From an uncultured Clostridia bacterium (GTDB taxonomy: Bacteria > Bacillota_A > Clostridia > Christensenellales > Aristaeellaceae): DNA of 5,144 bases. Positions 1-5,144 of this stretch are shown one piece after another (within the stretch, counting starts at the first letter, position 1; the number at the start of each line of letters is the position of its first letter). The notes below the pieces were generated by a model that ran no database searches, was not told where the DNA came from, and saw only the letters and a program-made list of their open reading frames with translations. The position numbers were made by a program, and so were the translations under genes. The stretch is taken from positions 1 through 5,144 of the forward strand of contig CAMVDI010000131.1 in the NCBI GenBank assembly GCA_947166205.1, in the 5' to 3' direction.

Positions 1-1315
1 AAGGAAGCCCGGTCCCCGTCCAGCCGATGAAGGTGTGCCCCTCCATCACGGGATTGACCAGCGTGAAGGCATCCTCGGAGGTGTAGGCCTCCGGGTTCTC
101 CGCCCCCTCCGGCAGCCTGCCTCCCGCCAGATTGTAGGAGATGCTGTACGCGCCGGCCCGGACCGTGAAGGCGCACTGCGCCTCCCCGTCGGCAAAAACC
201 GCCCTGAGCCTGTGCGTCCCCGGAGAGAGCGTCCTGGCGTAATCCGGCAGCAGCGCCAGCCGCAGGCTGCCCTTCTCATGGGTGAAATGGGTCCCGTCCA
301 GGGGTTCAGAGCCGCCGTCCAGGAACAGCTCCGCAAAGAGCCCGAAGGTCTTTTCATCCCGCAGGTTTCGGGAGACCCTGAAGGAAGGGCCCTGCTCCGC
401 CGTGTTCAGCCAGGTCTGCCCGTCCCCTTCCGTAAAACTGTAGGTCACCGGGAGCCAGGAGGCGGTCAGCGTCAGGCTGTTCAGCACGGGGTCGGTGAAA
501 TCATAGGGATTTCCTTCCAGCAGCCAGCCCCCGAATTCATATCCGTCCCTGGCCGGGTCGCGGGCGGGCCGGACGGCGCGGTTACCCTGCAGGACCAGCT
601 GGGGCTCCGGCACCAGATATCCGCCGCCGCCCTCGAAGGTGACGACGCACATCTCCGTGGGAACCGTGCTGAATCTGGCCGTATACGTGATATTCCCGGT
701 CACCGGCGACGGCTCCGGATCCCATCCGCTGAAATAGAATGTGGAGGACGTGCCTCGCTTCGTGGGCGTGGGCCCGTTGTACTGCGGCATGGCCAGGTAA
801 ATCACGCCTACGTCCTTCTCCAGCTCGTTCCTGTCCTCATCCTCCCAGGTCACGGTATAGAAGGTCTTGCATTTTCCCCAGTACTGGGCGGTGTAGACCA
901 TGTTCCGCAGGGCTGTCGTCTCCAGCACGGGCTCCCATCCGGAGAAAATATAGTCATAATGCTCGTCGGCGGGCCGGGTCGGTCTCGCCCCGGTATAGGC
1001 CACCTCGGAAAACTCCGGAAGCCGAAGGGACCGCAGCAGGCTGTGATCGTAATTGTAGAATTCGATGTTGAAATATCTTTTCCAGACCGCGTAGAAGGTG
1101 TAGCTCCGGTCCAGGGTCAGCTCCGCCTTCGTCACGAGCTTCTCCGGCTCGTTCCACCGGGCGTTCGGGTCCTCGGACCAGCCCGCGAATTCCATGCCAT
1201 CGGCCCTGGGAAATCCGGAGGGGCCCTTCAGCGAAACCACGTCCCCGGGATAGGCGGAACGGCTCTGGGGCATGGATTCGACCTTCTCATCCGTGTTCGG
1301 GAAAAAGTGAAGATC
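1..1315 (-). repeat. Array of divergent InlB B-like / Listeria-Bacteroides repeats within the surface protein
   Basis: Five divergent protein-level repeats of about 65-80 residues lie between residue 553 and the edge. Approximate limits are 555-631, 634-698, 703-770, 777-839 and 942 onward. Each has a leading beta strand (for example F-N-I-E-F-Y, V-V-T-F-E-G-G-G), then an x-Y/E-F-x-G-W core with Trp at 598, 679, 750, 816 and 984. Most close with a Y-x-A-x-W/F strand (Y-A-V-W, Y-T-A-Q-Y-W, Y-T-A-R-F, T-A-S-W). Units 2 and 3 are the atypical shorter kind with a G-W-[DE]-P core. They have diverged too far to show as DNA repeats. Family assignment is by eye to the Flg_new / InlB B repeat type. 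Confidence 0.8.
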
Positions 1316-2971
1316 CAGCGGCTTGTAATCGATCTCGATGACCAGGGATTCCGGCGCCTCGTACTTGCGCACCGCTTTCTCCCCCGCGTCGGAGGTGAGG
1401 GGATCCGTCGCCCGGATCACGGTCTGGGTGTCCGCCGGGATGAACAGCACGCCCTCGCCGCTGCTGCCGGTGTGGAAATAGGAATTGGCCTGCACGGCCG
1501 CCTCCGTCGGTGTCCTGCCCTTGTAGTCCGGCGCCTTGGCCAGACCGATCACCGCGTAGGGCACCGCCTTCGAGGGATCGTTTTTGTGAACCGCCTTCAC
1601 GTTCAGGCGCCAGGCCTTGTGGGGGCAGGGGGTTTCGGCATAGAAGGGGTCGTAGGACGCCATGTCCAGCCCCGTGTACGGAACCAGCCTGAACTCGTTG
1701 TAGGTAATGGAATAATAGAAGTTCCACATCCCCTTTTCCAGAAGGGGAATGTCGAAGCCGGTCAGGGTGACGGAAAAAGGCCCGAAGCCCACGCTGATGG
1801 AAAAACCCCATCCGCTCTCGAAGACGGCGCCTCCGTTCAGGCAGTTTCCCGGCTTGCACAGGTGCCAGGTCCGGACATAGGCGTCCGCCGCAGTGTCCTG
1901 TTTGGGGTTGCCGCCGTCGTTTCCGCAGACGCCGACCTTGAAATGGTATCCTGTGTTTTCGTGAAATCCGGCGGAGATGACCAGTGCCTTGAACGCCATG
2001 CTCATGGACAGTTTCAGGTGACAGTCCATCTCTCCGGTGACGGCGTCCAGCTCGAAAACCCCGTCGCTGGAGCTTTTGTCCGTGCTGGAGCTTCCGTCGG
2101 AATAAATGGTATATTTCACCGTTTTCCGGGTGGCGGTCATATGCGCCCGGAAAGTTCCCTGGCCGGTCAGGATCAGCTCGGGCCCCATGGTCAGATTGAG
2201 ACCCACCTCCGGAATCCCCACAATGGGGATTTCGATGAGATCCAGCGAAACCGAGACGCTCCCGCCCTTGCTGTCCAGCGACCCTGTCAGGGAGGGGATG
2301 CCAAGCTCATAGCCGAAGGACATGTACAGCGGCCCATTTTTGTCCTCTTTCCAGATCCTGATCTCCAGAGCCGAGTTGACCGAGATCCGCATGTTCACAT
2401 AATCCCGATAATTGAGCTCCCTCGTGAAATCGGTGACGGCCCCCCGGCCGGAGTACCGGGCGTCCTTGAAGACTTTGTACACCCACCGCATGAACCATTT
2501 GGGCGCGGAGCCGTCGTAATCCGACTCCGGCGGCCCGCCGTAGGCCGTAAGGGAGTCTCCGCTGACCGCCTGCACGGTCATCAGCTGGATTTCGCTGAGG
2601 GACTTTGGGCCGGAAGGAACGAAACATACGGTTGCCCCGGCGGTGGGCACCGAGGGCCATGAGCCGGAGGAAGATTTTGTAACCTGATACAGCGGGAAAT
2701 CCTGTCCCTTCACCTTCTGGGCTCCGTCCAGCCCTGTCAGGGAAAAGCCGTCCGCCTCCCGCAGAACGATGACATCTTCCTCCAGGAGGAGATAGTCATC
2801 CGCCGCCGCGTCAAAGCTGCCGCCCGTCCCCCCGCTCAGCACGACCAGCTGCGAATTGGCAGGACTCAGATCGTCCGCGGCGGCCGTCCCGGAGAACAGC
2901 AGCAGGCAGACCGCCAGGGCGGCAAGCCAAAAGAGGATCAGATGTTTTGACGCTGCTTTTCCGGCTGTCAT
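1..2971 (-). CDS. Large secreted surface protein with InlB B-type (Listeria/Bacteroides) repeats; 3' end beyond the window
   Basis: Read on the minus strand, the frame from the ATG at 2971-2969 stays open for 990 codons to the window edge, so the C-terminus is missing. Start choice: GGGGAGG (complement of 2979-2985) lies 7 nt upstream, and a signal peptide follows at once. Residues 1-32 have a K/H-bearing n-region, a hydrophobic core (about 11-27) and an A-A-A cleavage motif before Asp33; no lipobox. Residues 33 to about 550 are beta-rich, recognised by no family I know, and include Cys372 and Cys377 (C-K-P-G-N-C) plus a later C-P-H near 448. From about 555 onward come repeats with the F-x-G-W signature, Trp at 598, 679, 750, 816 and 984, most ending in Y-x-A-x-[WF]. 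Residues about 843-938 form a separate Ig-like module. Such repeats are known in cell-surface adhesins and other wall-associated proteins; adhesion or matrix binding here is inference. An LPXTG, SLH or similar anchor would be expected beyond the left edge. It is divergent from the dehydrogenase gene. Confidence 0.88.
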   Translation of the reverse strand, partial: MTAGKAASKHLILFWLAALAVCLLLFSGTAAADDLSPANSQLVVLSGGTGGSFDAAADDYLLLEEDVIVLREADGFSLTGLDGAQKVKGQDFPLYQVTKSSSGSWPSVPTAGATVCFVPSGPKSLSEIQLMTVQAVSGDSLTAYGGPPESDYDGSAPKWFMRWVYKVFKDARYSGRGAVTDFTRELNYRDYVNMRISVNSALEIRIWKEDKNGPLYMSFGYELGIPSLTGSLDSKGGSVSVSLDLIEIPIVGIPEVGLNLTMGPELILTGQGTFRAHMTATRKTVKYTIYSDGSSSTDKSSSDGVFELDAVTGEMDCHLKLSMSMAFKALVISAGFHENTGYHFKVGVCGNDGGNPKQDTAADAYVRTWHLCKPGNCLNGGAVFESGWGFSISVGFGPFSVTLTGFDIPLLEKGMWNFYYSITYNEFRLVPYTGLDMASYDPFYAETPCPHKAWRLNVKAVHKNDPSKAVPYAVIGLAKAPDYKGRTPTEAAVQANSYFHTGSSGEGVLFIPADTQTVIRATDPLTSDAGEKAVRKYEAPESLVIEIDYKPLDLHFFPNTDEKVESMPQSRSAYPGDVVSLKGPSGFPRADGMEFAGWSEDPNARWNEPEKLVTKAELTLDRSYTFYAVWKRYFNIEFYNYDHSLLRSLRLPEFSEVAYTGARPTRPADEHYDYIFSGWEPVLETTALRNMVYTAQYWGKCKTFYTVTWEDEDRNELEKDVGVIYLAMPQYNGPTPTKRGTSSTFYFSGWDPEPSPVTGNITYTARFSTVPTEMCVVTFEGGGGYLVPEPQLVLQGNRAVRPARDPARDGYEFGGWLLEGNPYDFTDPVLNSLTLTASWLPVTYSFTEGDGQTWLNTAEQGPSFRVSRNLRDEKTFGLFAELFLDGGSEPLDGTHFTHEKGSLRLALLPDYARTLSPGTHRLRAVFADGEAQCAFTVRAGAYSISYNLAGGRLPEGAENPEAYTSEDAFTLVNPVMEGHTFIGWTGTGLP
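157..445 (-). other. X2-like Ig-fold module inserted between repeats 4 and 5 (residues about 843-938)
   Basis: Between the T-A-S-W end of repeat 4 and the Y-S-I-S-Y-N-L start of repeat 5 lies a module of about 95 residues. It opens with F-T-E-G-D-G-Q-T-W, carries a middle F-G-L-F-A-E-L-F-L-D-G segment, and ends L-L-P-D-Y-A-R-T-L-S-P-G-T-H-R-L followed by a beta strand. The closing pattern (hydrophobic residues, Y-x-x-T-L-x-x-G-x-H/T-x-L) resembles the C-terminal half of the X2 carbohydrate-binding/Ig-like domain. Similarity is judged from memory of that motif; carbohydrate binding is not shown. Confidence 0.5.
2876..2971 (-). other. Sec signal peptide of the surface protein (residues 1-32)
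   Basis: The first 32 codons encode a classic export signal: basic residues Lys5, Lys9 and His10, then a hydrophobic stretch from about Leu11 to Phe26 rich in Leu and Ala, then S-G-T-A-A-A with small residues at -3 and -1. The predicted cut is between Ala32 and Asp33. Cys22 lies inside the hydrophobic core, too early and without a lipobox, so a lipoprotein signal is unlikely. Confidence 0.85.
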
Positions 2972-3017
2972 ATCCGTGCCTCCCCGCAGATTTCTTTTCC
3001 CGGACATTTTACATTCT

Positions 3018-3046
3018 ATTTTACCGCAGGTACCGCCTCCGCGCAA
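3018..3046 (-). promoter_or_regulatory. Candidate promoter for the surface-protein gene
   Basis: On the minus strand TTGCGC (complement of 3041-3046) is followed after exactly 17 nt by TAAAAT (complement of 3018-3023). The -10 matches TATAAT at five of six positions; the -35 matches TTGACA at only three. The start of transcription would fall near 3011, giving a leader of about 40 nt that contains the GGGGAGG ribosome binding site. The -35 overlaps an inverted repeat (3037-3063), so the site may be regulated. Confidence 0.4.
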
Positions 3047-3063
3047 CCGGAACCGTTGCGGAG
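3037..3063. promoter_or_regulatory. Inverted repeat in the divergent intergenic region, possible operator
   Basis: CTCCGC (3037-3042) pairs with GCGGAG (3058-3063). An overlapping register pairs CGCAAC (3042-3047) with GTTGCG (3055-3060) around a 7-nt centre. The element covers the weak -35 proposed for the leftward gene and lies about 50 nt upstream of the rightward -35. It has no T-tract, and its place between two divergent starts suggests a protein-binding site rather than a terminator. No regulator is encoded in the window and the sequence matches no operator I know. Confidence 0.35.
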
Positions 3064-3112
3064 CGAAAAGGGTTTTCTGTATTCATTCTGTTTTTCTCCG
3101 CGTAATCCGCGC

Positions 3113-3141
3113 TGGACAAATCCGGAAGGTTCATTTACAAT
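3113..3141 (+). promoter_or_regulatory. Sigma-A/sigma-70 type promoter of the alcohol dehydrogenase gene
   Basis: TGGACA (3113-3118) and TACAAT (3136-3141) are separated by 17 nt. Each box differs from consensus (TTGACA, TATAAT) at one position. This is the best promoter match in the window. Transcription should begin around 3147-3149, at the GC-rich palindrome GGGGCGCCCC (3146-3155), giving a leader of roughly 57 nt. No Rex-type or catabolite-repression box was recognised beside it. Confidence 0.75.
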
Positions 3142-3191
3142 ATTGGGGGCGCCCCGCGGCGAAGCATCACCCCGGGGGGAACTTAACAGAC

Positions 3192-3196
3192 GGAGG
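3192..3196 (+). promoter_or_regulatory. Ribosome binding site of the alcohol dehydrogenase gene
   Basis: GGAGG lies 8 nt before the ATG at 3205 and fixes the start. The open frame's next Met codon comes well inside the conserved dehydrogenase fold, so no later start is credible. Confidence 0.85.
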
Positions 3197-3204
3197 GAAG
3201 GATC

Positions 3205-4350
3205 ATGTCAGTCAATCGTTTTGTCCTGAACGGTGTTTCCTACCATGGCCACGGAGCGATCCGGGAGATTCCGGGAATCGTTGCCGCACACGGCTTCAAG
3301 AAAGCTTTTGTCGCCTCTGACCCTGATCTGGTCAAATTCGGCGTCACCGCGAAAGTGACGGATCTGCTGGATCAGAACGGAATCGCCTATACGGTTTACA
3401 CGGATATCAAACCCAATCCCACCATCGAAAACGTTCAGCACGGCGTGGAAGCCTACAAGGCCAGCGGAGCCGACTTCATGATCACCATCGGCGGCGGCTC
3501 CTCCATGGATACCGGCAAGGGAATCGGCATTGTGGTAAACAACCCAGAATTCGCGGACATCCGCTCCCTCGAAGGCGTCGCGCCGACGAAGAAGCGCACC
3601 GTGTTCACCATTGCCGTTCCGACCACCGGAGGCACCGGGGCGGAATCCACCATCAACTACGTGATCACGGACGTTGAGAAAAAGCGCAAGTTCGTCTGCG
3701 TCGACCCCAACGACATCCCGGACGTGGCCGTCGTCGACCCGGATATGATGTCCTCCATGCCGAAGGGCCTGACCGCTTCCACCGGTATGGACGCTCTGAC
3801 CCATGCCATCGAGGGATATACCACCGGCGCCGCCTGGGAGCTTTCGGACTGCCTGAACCTGGAAGCCATTCAGCTGATCGCCGCCAACCTGCGCAAGGCG
3901 GTGGCCAACGATCCGGACGGCCGGGAAGGCATGGCGCTGGCCCAGTACGTCACCGCGATGGCCTATTCCAACGTGGGCCTCGGGATCGCCCATTCCATGG
4001 CGCATACCCTCGGCGCGGTTTATGACACGCCCCACGGCGTCGCCTGCGCGATGATGCTGCCCATCGTGATGGAATTCAACGCGGAATACACCGGCGAGAA
4101 ATTCAAAAAGATCGCGGAAGCTTTCGGCGTCGATACGACGGGGATGGATCAGGCCGCTTACCGGAAGGCCGCCGTGGACGCGGTCCGTCAGCTTTCCGTC
4201 GACGTGGGCATTCCGACGAAGCTGGAGAAGCTGAAGGAAGAGGATCTGCCCTTCCTGTGCGAATCCGCCGCGGCCGACGCCTGCGCGCCCGGCAATCCGC
4301 GCCCGGCTTCCCTGGAGCAGTTTGAGGAAATGTTCCGGAAGCTGATGTAA
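3205..4350 (+). CDS. fucO: Iron-dependent alcohol dehydrogenase, lactaldehyde reductase (1,2-propanediol oxidoreductase) type
   Basis: This complete 381-residue protein matches the length of E. coli FucO (382) and aligns with it almost without gaps. It belongs to the group III Fe-containing, NAD-dependent alcohol dehydrogenases, which are cytosolic. The N-terminal Rossmann-like half carries G-G-G-S (96-99) and Asp39, the residue linked to NAD over NADP preference in FucO. The C-terminal helical half carries the metal ligands Asp196, His200, His263 and His277, at the same numbers as in E. coli. Long FucO-typical stretches are visible: E-F-A-D-I-R-S-L-E-G (115-124), N-Y-V-I-T-D (151-156), and R-K-F-V-C-V-D-P with D-I-P (161-172). 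The known reaction is NADH-linked reduction of L-lactaldehyde to L-1,2-propanediol during anaerobic fucose or rhamnose breakdown; ethanol or 1,3-propanediol substrates cannot be excluded. It has its own promoter, a GGAGG site and a downstream hairpin, so it is probably monocistronic. No fucose, rhamnose or microcompartment genes are in view. Confidence 0.93.
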   Translation: MSVNRFVLNGVSYHGHGAIREIPGIVAAHGFKKAFVASDPDLVKFGVTAKVTDLLDQNGIAYTVYTDIKPNPTIENVQHGVEAYKASGADFMITIGGGSSMDTGKGIGIVVNNPEFADIRSLEGVAPTKKRTVFTIAVPTTGGTGAESTINYVITDVEKKRKFVCVDPNDIPDVAVVDPDMMSSMPKGLTASTGMDALTHAIEGYTTGAAWELSDCLNLEAIQLIAANLRKAVANDPDGREGMALAQYVTAMAYSNVGLGIAHSMAHTLGAVYDTPHGVACAMMLPIVMEFNAEYTGEKFKKIAEAFGVDTTGMDQAAYRKAAVDAVRQLSVDVGIPTKLEKLKEEDLPFLCESAAADACAPGNPRPASLEQFEEMFRKLM

Positions 4351-4454
4351 GGAACCCGCTGACCCGGACTGATTCATTCGGCGCATTCGGCACAGGCTGA
4401 TTCCGGACAGTTTCCCCGGCCTCCCGGTTTTGCGCTGACAGAAGAATAAACTGC

Positions 4455-4499
4455 AGGGAACTGCCTCGAGTGCCCGGGTGCATGAGAGGCAGTTCCTTT
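4455..4499 (+). terminator. Rho-independent-like terminator downstream of the dehydrogenase gene
   Basis: GGAACTGCCTC (4457-4467) pairs perfectly with GAGGCAGTTCC (4486-4496), an 11-bp stem that extends to 13 with an A-T and a G-U pair. The 18-nt loop can form a short inner stem (TGC 4471-4473 with GCA 4480-4482). Only a short TTT follows (4497-4499), so termination may be weak. It lies 104 nt past the stop codon at 4350. The opposite strand has no T-tract, so it is read as serving the rightward transcript. Confidence 0.6.
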
Positions 4500-4503
4500 C
4501 GAT

Positions 4504-4563
4504 ATGAAAGCGCAAACCCGCGGAGCGCTTTCAGGGGGAATTGGAAGCCGGCGGCTCGCCGGC
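4504..4563. repeat. Double-hairpin intergenic repeat, copy A
   Basis: This 60-nt unit holds two inverted repeats. Hairpin 1 is GAAAGCGC (4506-4513) with GCGCTTTC (4525-4532), and its 11-nt loop contains most of a CCGCGG palindrome (4518-4523). Hairpin 2 is GCCGGCG (4547-4553) with CGCCGGC (4557-4563) around GCT. A linker ending AATTGG joins them. A second copy starts 73 nt downstream in the same orientation, with about four fifths of positions matching by eye. The architecture resembles REP/BIME-type palindromic repeats. Confidence 0.7.
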
Positions 4564-4576
4564 GGGATGGTACGGC

Positions 4577-4635
4577 ATGAAAGCGCGGCCCGCGGAGCGC
4601 TTTCGGGTGAAATTGGCTGCCGGCGACGGGCCGGC
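4577..4635. repeat. Double-hairpin intergenic repeat, copy B, abutting copA
   Basis: This 59-nt unit is the second copy. Hairpin 1 is GAAAGCGC (4579-4586) with GCGCTTTC (4597-4604) around a 10-nt loop again bearing CCGCGG (4590-4595). Hairpin 2 is GCCGGC (4619-4624) with GCCGGC (4630-4635). Both stem sequences are kept, while the linker and loops differ from copy A by about 11 changes including one deleted base. It ends 3 nt before an in-frame GTG (4639) and 12 nt before the preferred copA ATG (4648), so hairpin 2 could affect ribosome access. Confidence 0.7.
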
Positions 4636-4647
4636 CTGGTGACACAG

Positions 4648-5144
4648 ATGGAACAATATACGGTAACCGGCATGAGCTGCGCCGCGTGCTCAAGCCGGGT
4701 TGAAAAGGCGGTATCCGGCGTGCCGGGCGTCACATCCTGCTCGGTGAGCCTTCTGACAAATTCCATGGGCGTTGAGGGGACGGCTTCCTCCGCCGAAATC
4801 ATCCGGGCCGTGGAGAACGCCGGATACGGAGCCTCCCTGAAGGGCGCGGCCAAAAAAGCAGGTTCCGGCGGTGATCCCGCCTGGGCGGACGCGGAAGCGC
4901 TCAGGGATCATGAGACTCCCGTGCTCAGGAAACGGCTGCTGCTCTCGGTGCCGATTCTGCTGACCCTCATGTATTTTTCCATGGGGCACGGCATGTGGGG
5001 GTGGCCAGCGCCGGCTGTTTTTGACAACCACGTGTTTCTGGGACTTTTTGAGCTGATTCTGGCGGCGGCCGTGATGATCATCAACGGAAAATTCTTCACA
5101 TCCGGCTTTACGTCCCTGTTTCACGGATCGCCGAACATGGATAC
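4648..5144 (+). CDS. copA: Copper-exporting P1B-type ATPase CopA, N-terminal part (runs off the right edge)
   Basis: 165 full codons are visible; the family is usually 700-850 residues. Residues 1-66 form one heavy-metal-associated domain with the copper-binding G-M-S-C-A-A-C-S motif (Cys11, Cys14) and the usual A-V-E-N-A-G-Y-G end. After a linker, hydrophobic helices lie at about 97-113 and 128-147, the first two membrane spans. The window stops in S-P-N-M-D (161-165), the conserved entry to the next helix pair of Cu+ ATPases. The phosphorylation D-K-T-G, the CPC ion site and any C-terminal metal domain lie beyond the edge. The family pumps Cu+ out of the cytosol at the expense of ATP. Start: ATG 4648 has only a weak GGTGA (4638-4642) at 5 nt. 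GTG 4639 is in frame and would add three residues. An in-frame ATG at 4567 would run through repeat copy B and is disfavoured. No copper regulator (CsoR, CopY) or CopZ chaperone gene precedes it. Confidence 0.9.
   Translation, partial: MEQYTVTGMSCAACSSRVEKAVSGVPGVTSCSVSLLTNSMGVEGTASSAEIIRAVENAGYGASLKGAAKKAGSGGDPAWADAEALRDHETPVLRKRLLLSVPILLTLMYFSMGHGMWGWPAPAVFDNHVFLGLFELILAAAVMIINGKFFTSGFTSLFHGSPNMD

Larger units (their letters stand above)
4351..4647. other. Non-coding region between the dehydrogenase and copA
   Basis: This stretch of about 300 bases holds no credible gene. From left to right it has a plain segment (4351-4454) with a small tandem CATTCGGC duplication (4375-4391), a long terminator-like hairpin (4455-4499), and two copies of a structured 60-nt repeat (4504-4563 and 4577-4635). 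No good promoter for copA was found; there is no convincing TTGACA/TATAAT pair and no recognisable CopY or CsoR operator. Confidence 0.75.

Noticed and set aside
35..2662. 875-codon open frame on the plus strand
   Set aside because: Antisense to the surface-protein gene. Its protein is rich in R, G, P and H with no domain pattern, and has no ribosome binding site, whereas the minus strand has a signal peptide, RBS and repeats.
3061..3204. Rex or catabolite-repression operator before the dehydrogenase
   Set aside because: Looked for TTGTGA/TTGTTAA-type and cre-type palindromes near the promoter; none was convincing.
2856..3320. 154-codon plus-strand frame crossing the divergent intergenic region
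   Set aside because: It overlaps the signal-peptide end of one gene, both promoters and the dehydrogenase start, with no ribosome binding site or recognisable sequence.
3208..4515. 435-codon open frame on the minus strand
   Set aside because: Exactly antisense to the clearly conserved FucO-type dehydrogenase; composition is typical of a GC-rich shadow frame.
4504..4635. CRISPR array
   Set aside because: Only two imperfect 60-nt copies with a 13-nt gap, each internally double-hairpinned, and no cas genes; this does not fit repeat-spacer structure.
4567..4647. Upstream in-frame ATG as an alternative copA start
   Set aside because: It would add 27 basic residues encoded by repeat copy B and has no spaced ribosome binding site. 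The metal-binding domain begins normally at ATG 4648.
4374..4853. Minus-strand frames (4103-4693 and 4374-4853) across the region between the dehydrogenase and copA
   Set aside because: They run through the terminator hairpin, both repeats and the copA metal-binding domain in antisense. Their only repeated peptide motif comes from the DNA repeats.

Overview
The window looks like GC-rich chromosome from a low-level-annotated Firmicute, most plausibly a gut-type member of the Clostridia. This rests on three things: strong GGAGG-type ribosome binding sites, a secreted protein built from Listeria/Bacteroides-type (InlB B-like) repeats with Y-x-F-x-G-W signatures, and a CopA-type ATPase whose N-terminus (GMSCAACS...LLTNSM) is of the clostridial style. 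The lineage is inferred from these features and was not tested by search.

Layout. Positions 1-2971 (minus strand) hold the first 990 codons of a very large exported surface protein. Its 3' end, and any cell-wall anchor, lies beyond the left edge. It has a signal peptide, about 520 residues that I do not recognise, and then an array of beta-grasp-like repeats with an X2-like Ig-type module between repeats 4 and 5. Positions 2972-3204 form a divergent intergenic region with a good promoter for the rightward gene, a weaker candidate for the leftward gene and an inverted repeat between them. Positions 3205-4350 (plus) encode a complete iron-dependent alcohol dehydrogenase of the FucO (lactaldehyde reductase / 1,2-propanediol oxidoreductase) type with all four metal ligands. 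Positions 4351-4647 are non-coding and contain a terminator-like hairpin followed by two copies of a 60-nt repeat, each folding into two hairpins. From 4648 (plus) to the right edge is the start of a copper-exporting P-type ATPase (CopA), with one heavy-metal-binding domain, two membrane helices and the start of the SPNMD segment.

The three genes do not form an obvious common pathway. The surface protein and the dehydrogenase are divergently transcribed. The dehydrogenase appears to be a single-gene transcription unit closed by its own terminator, and copA starts a separate unit. Nothing here amounts to a clearly new system. The points most worth checking are the uncharacterised N-terminal half of the surface protein and the double-hairpin repeat pair that abuts the copA start.
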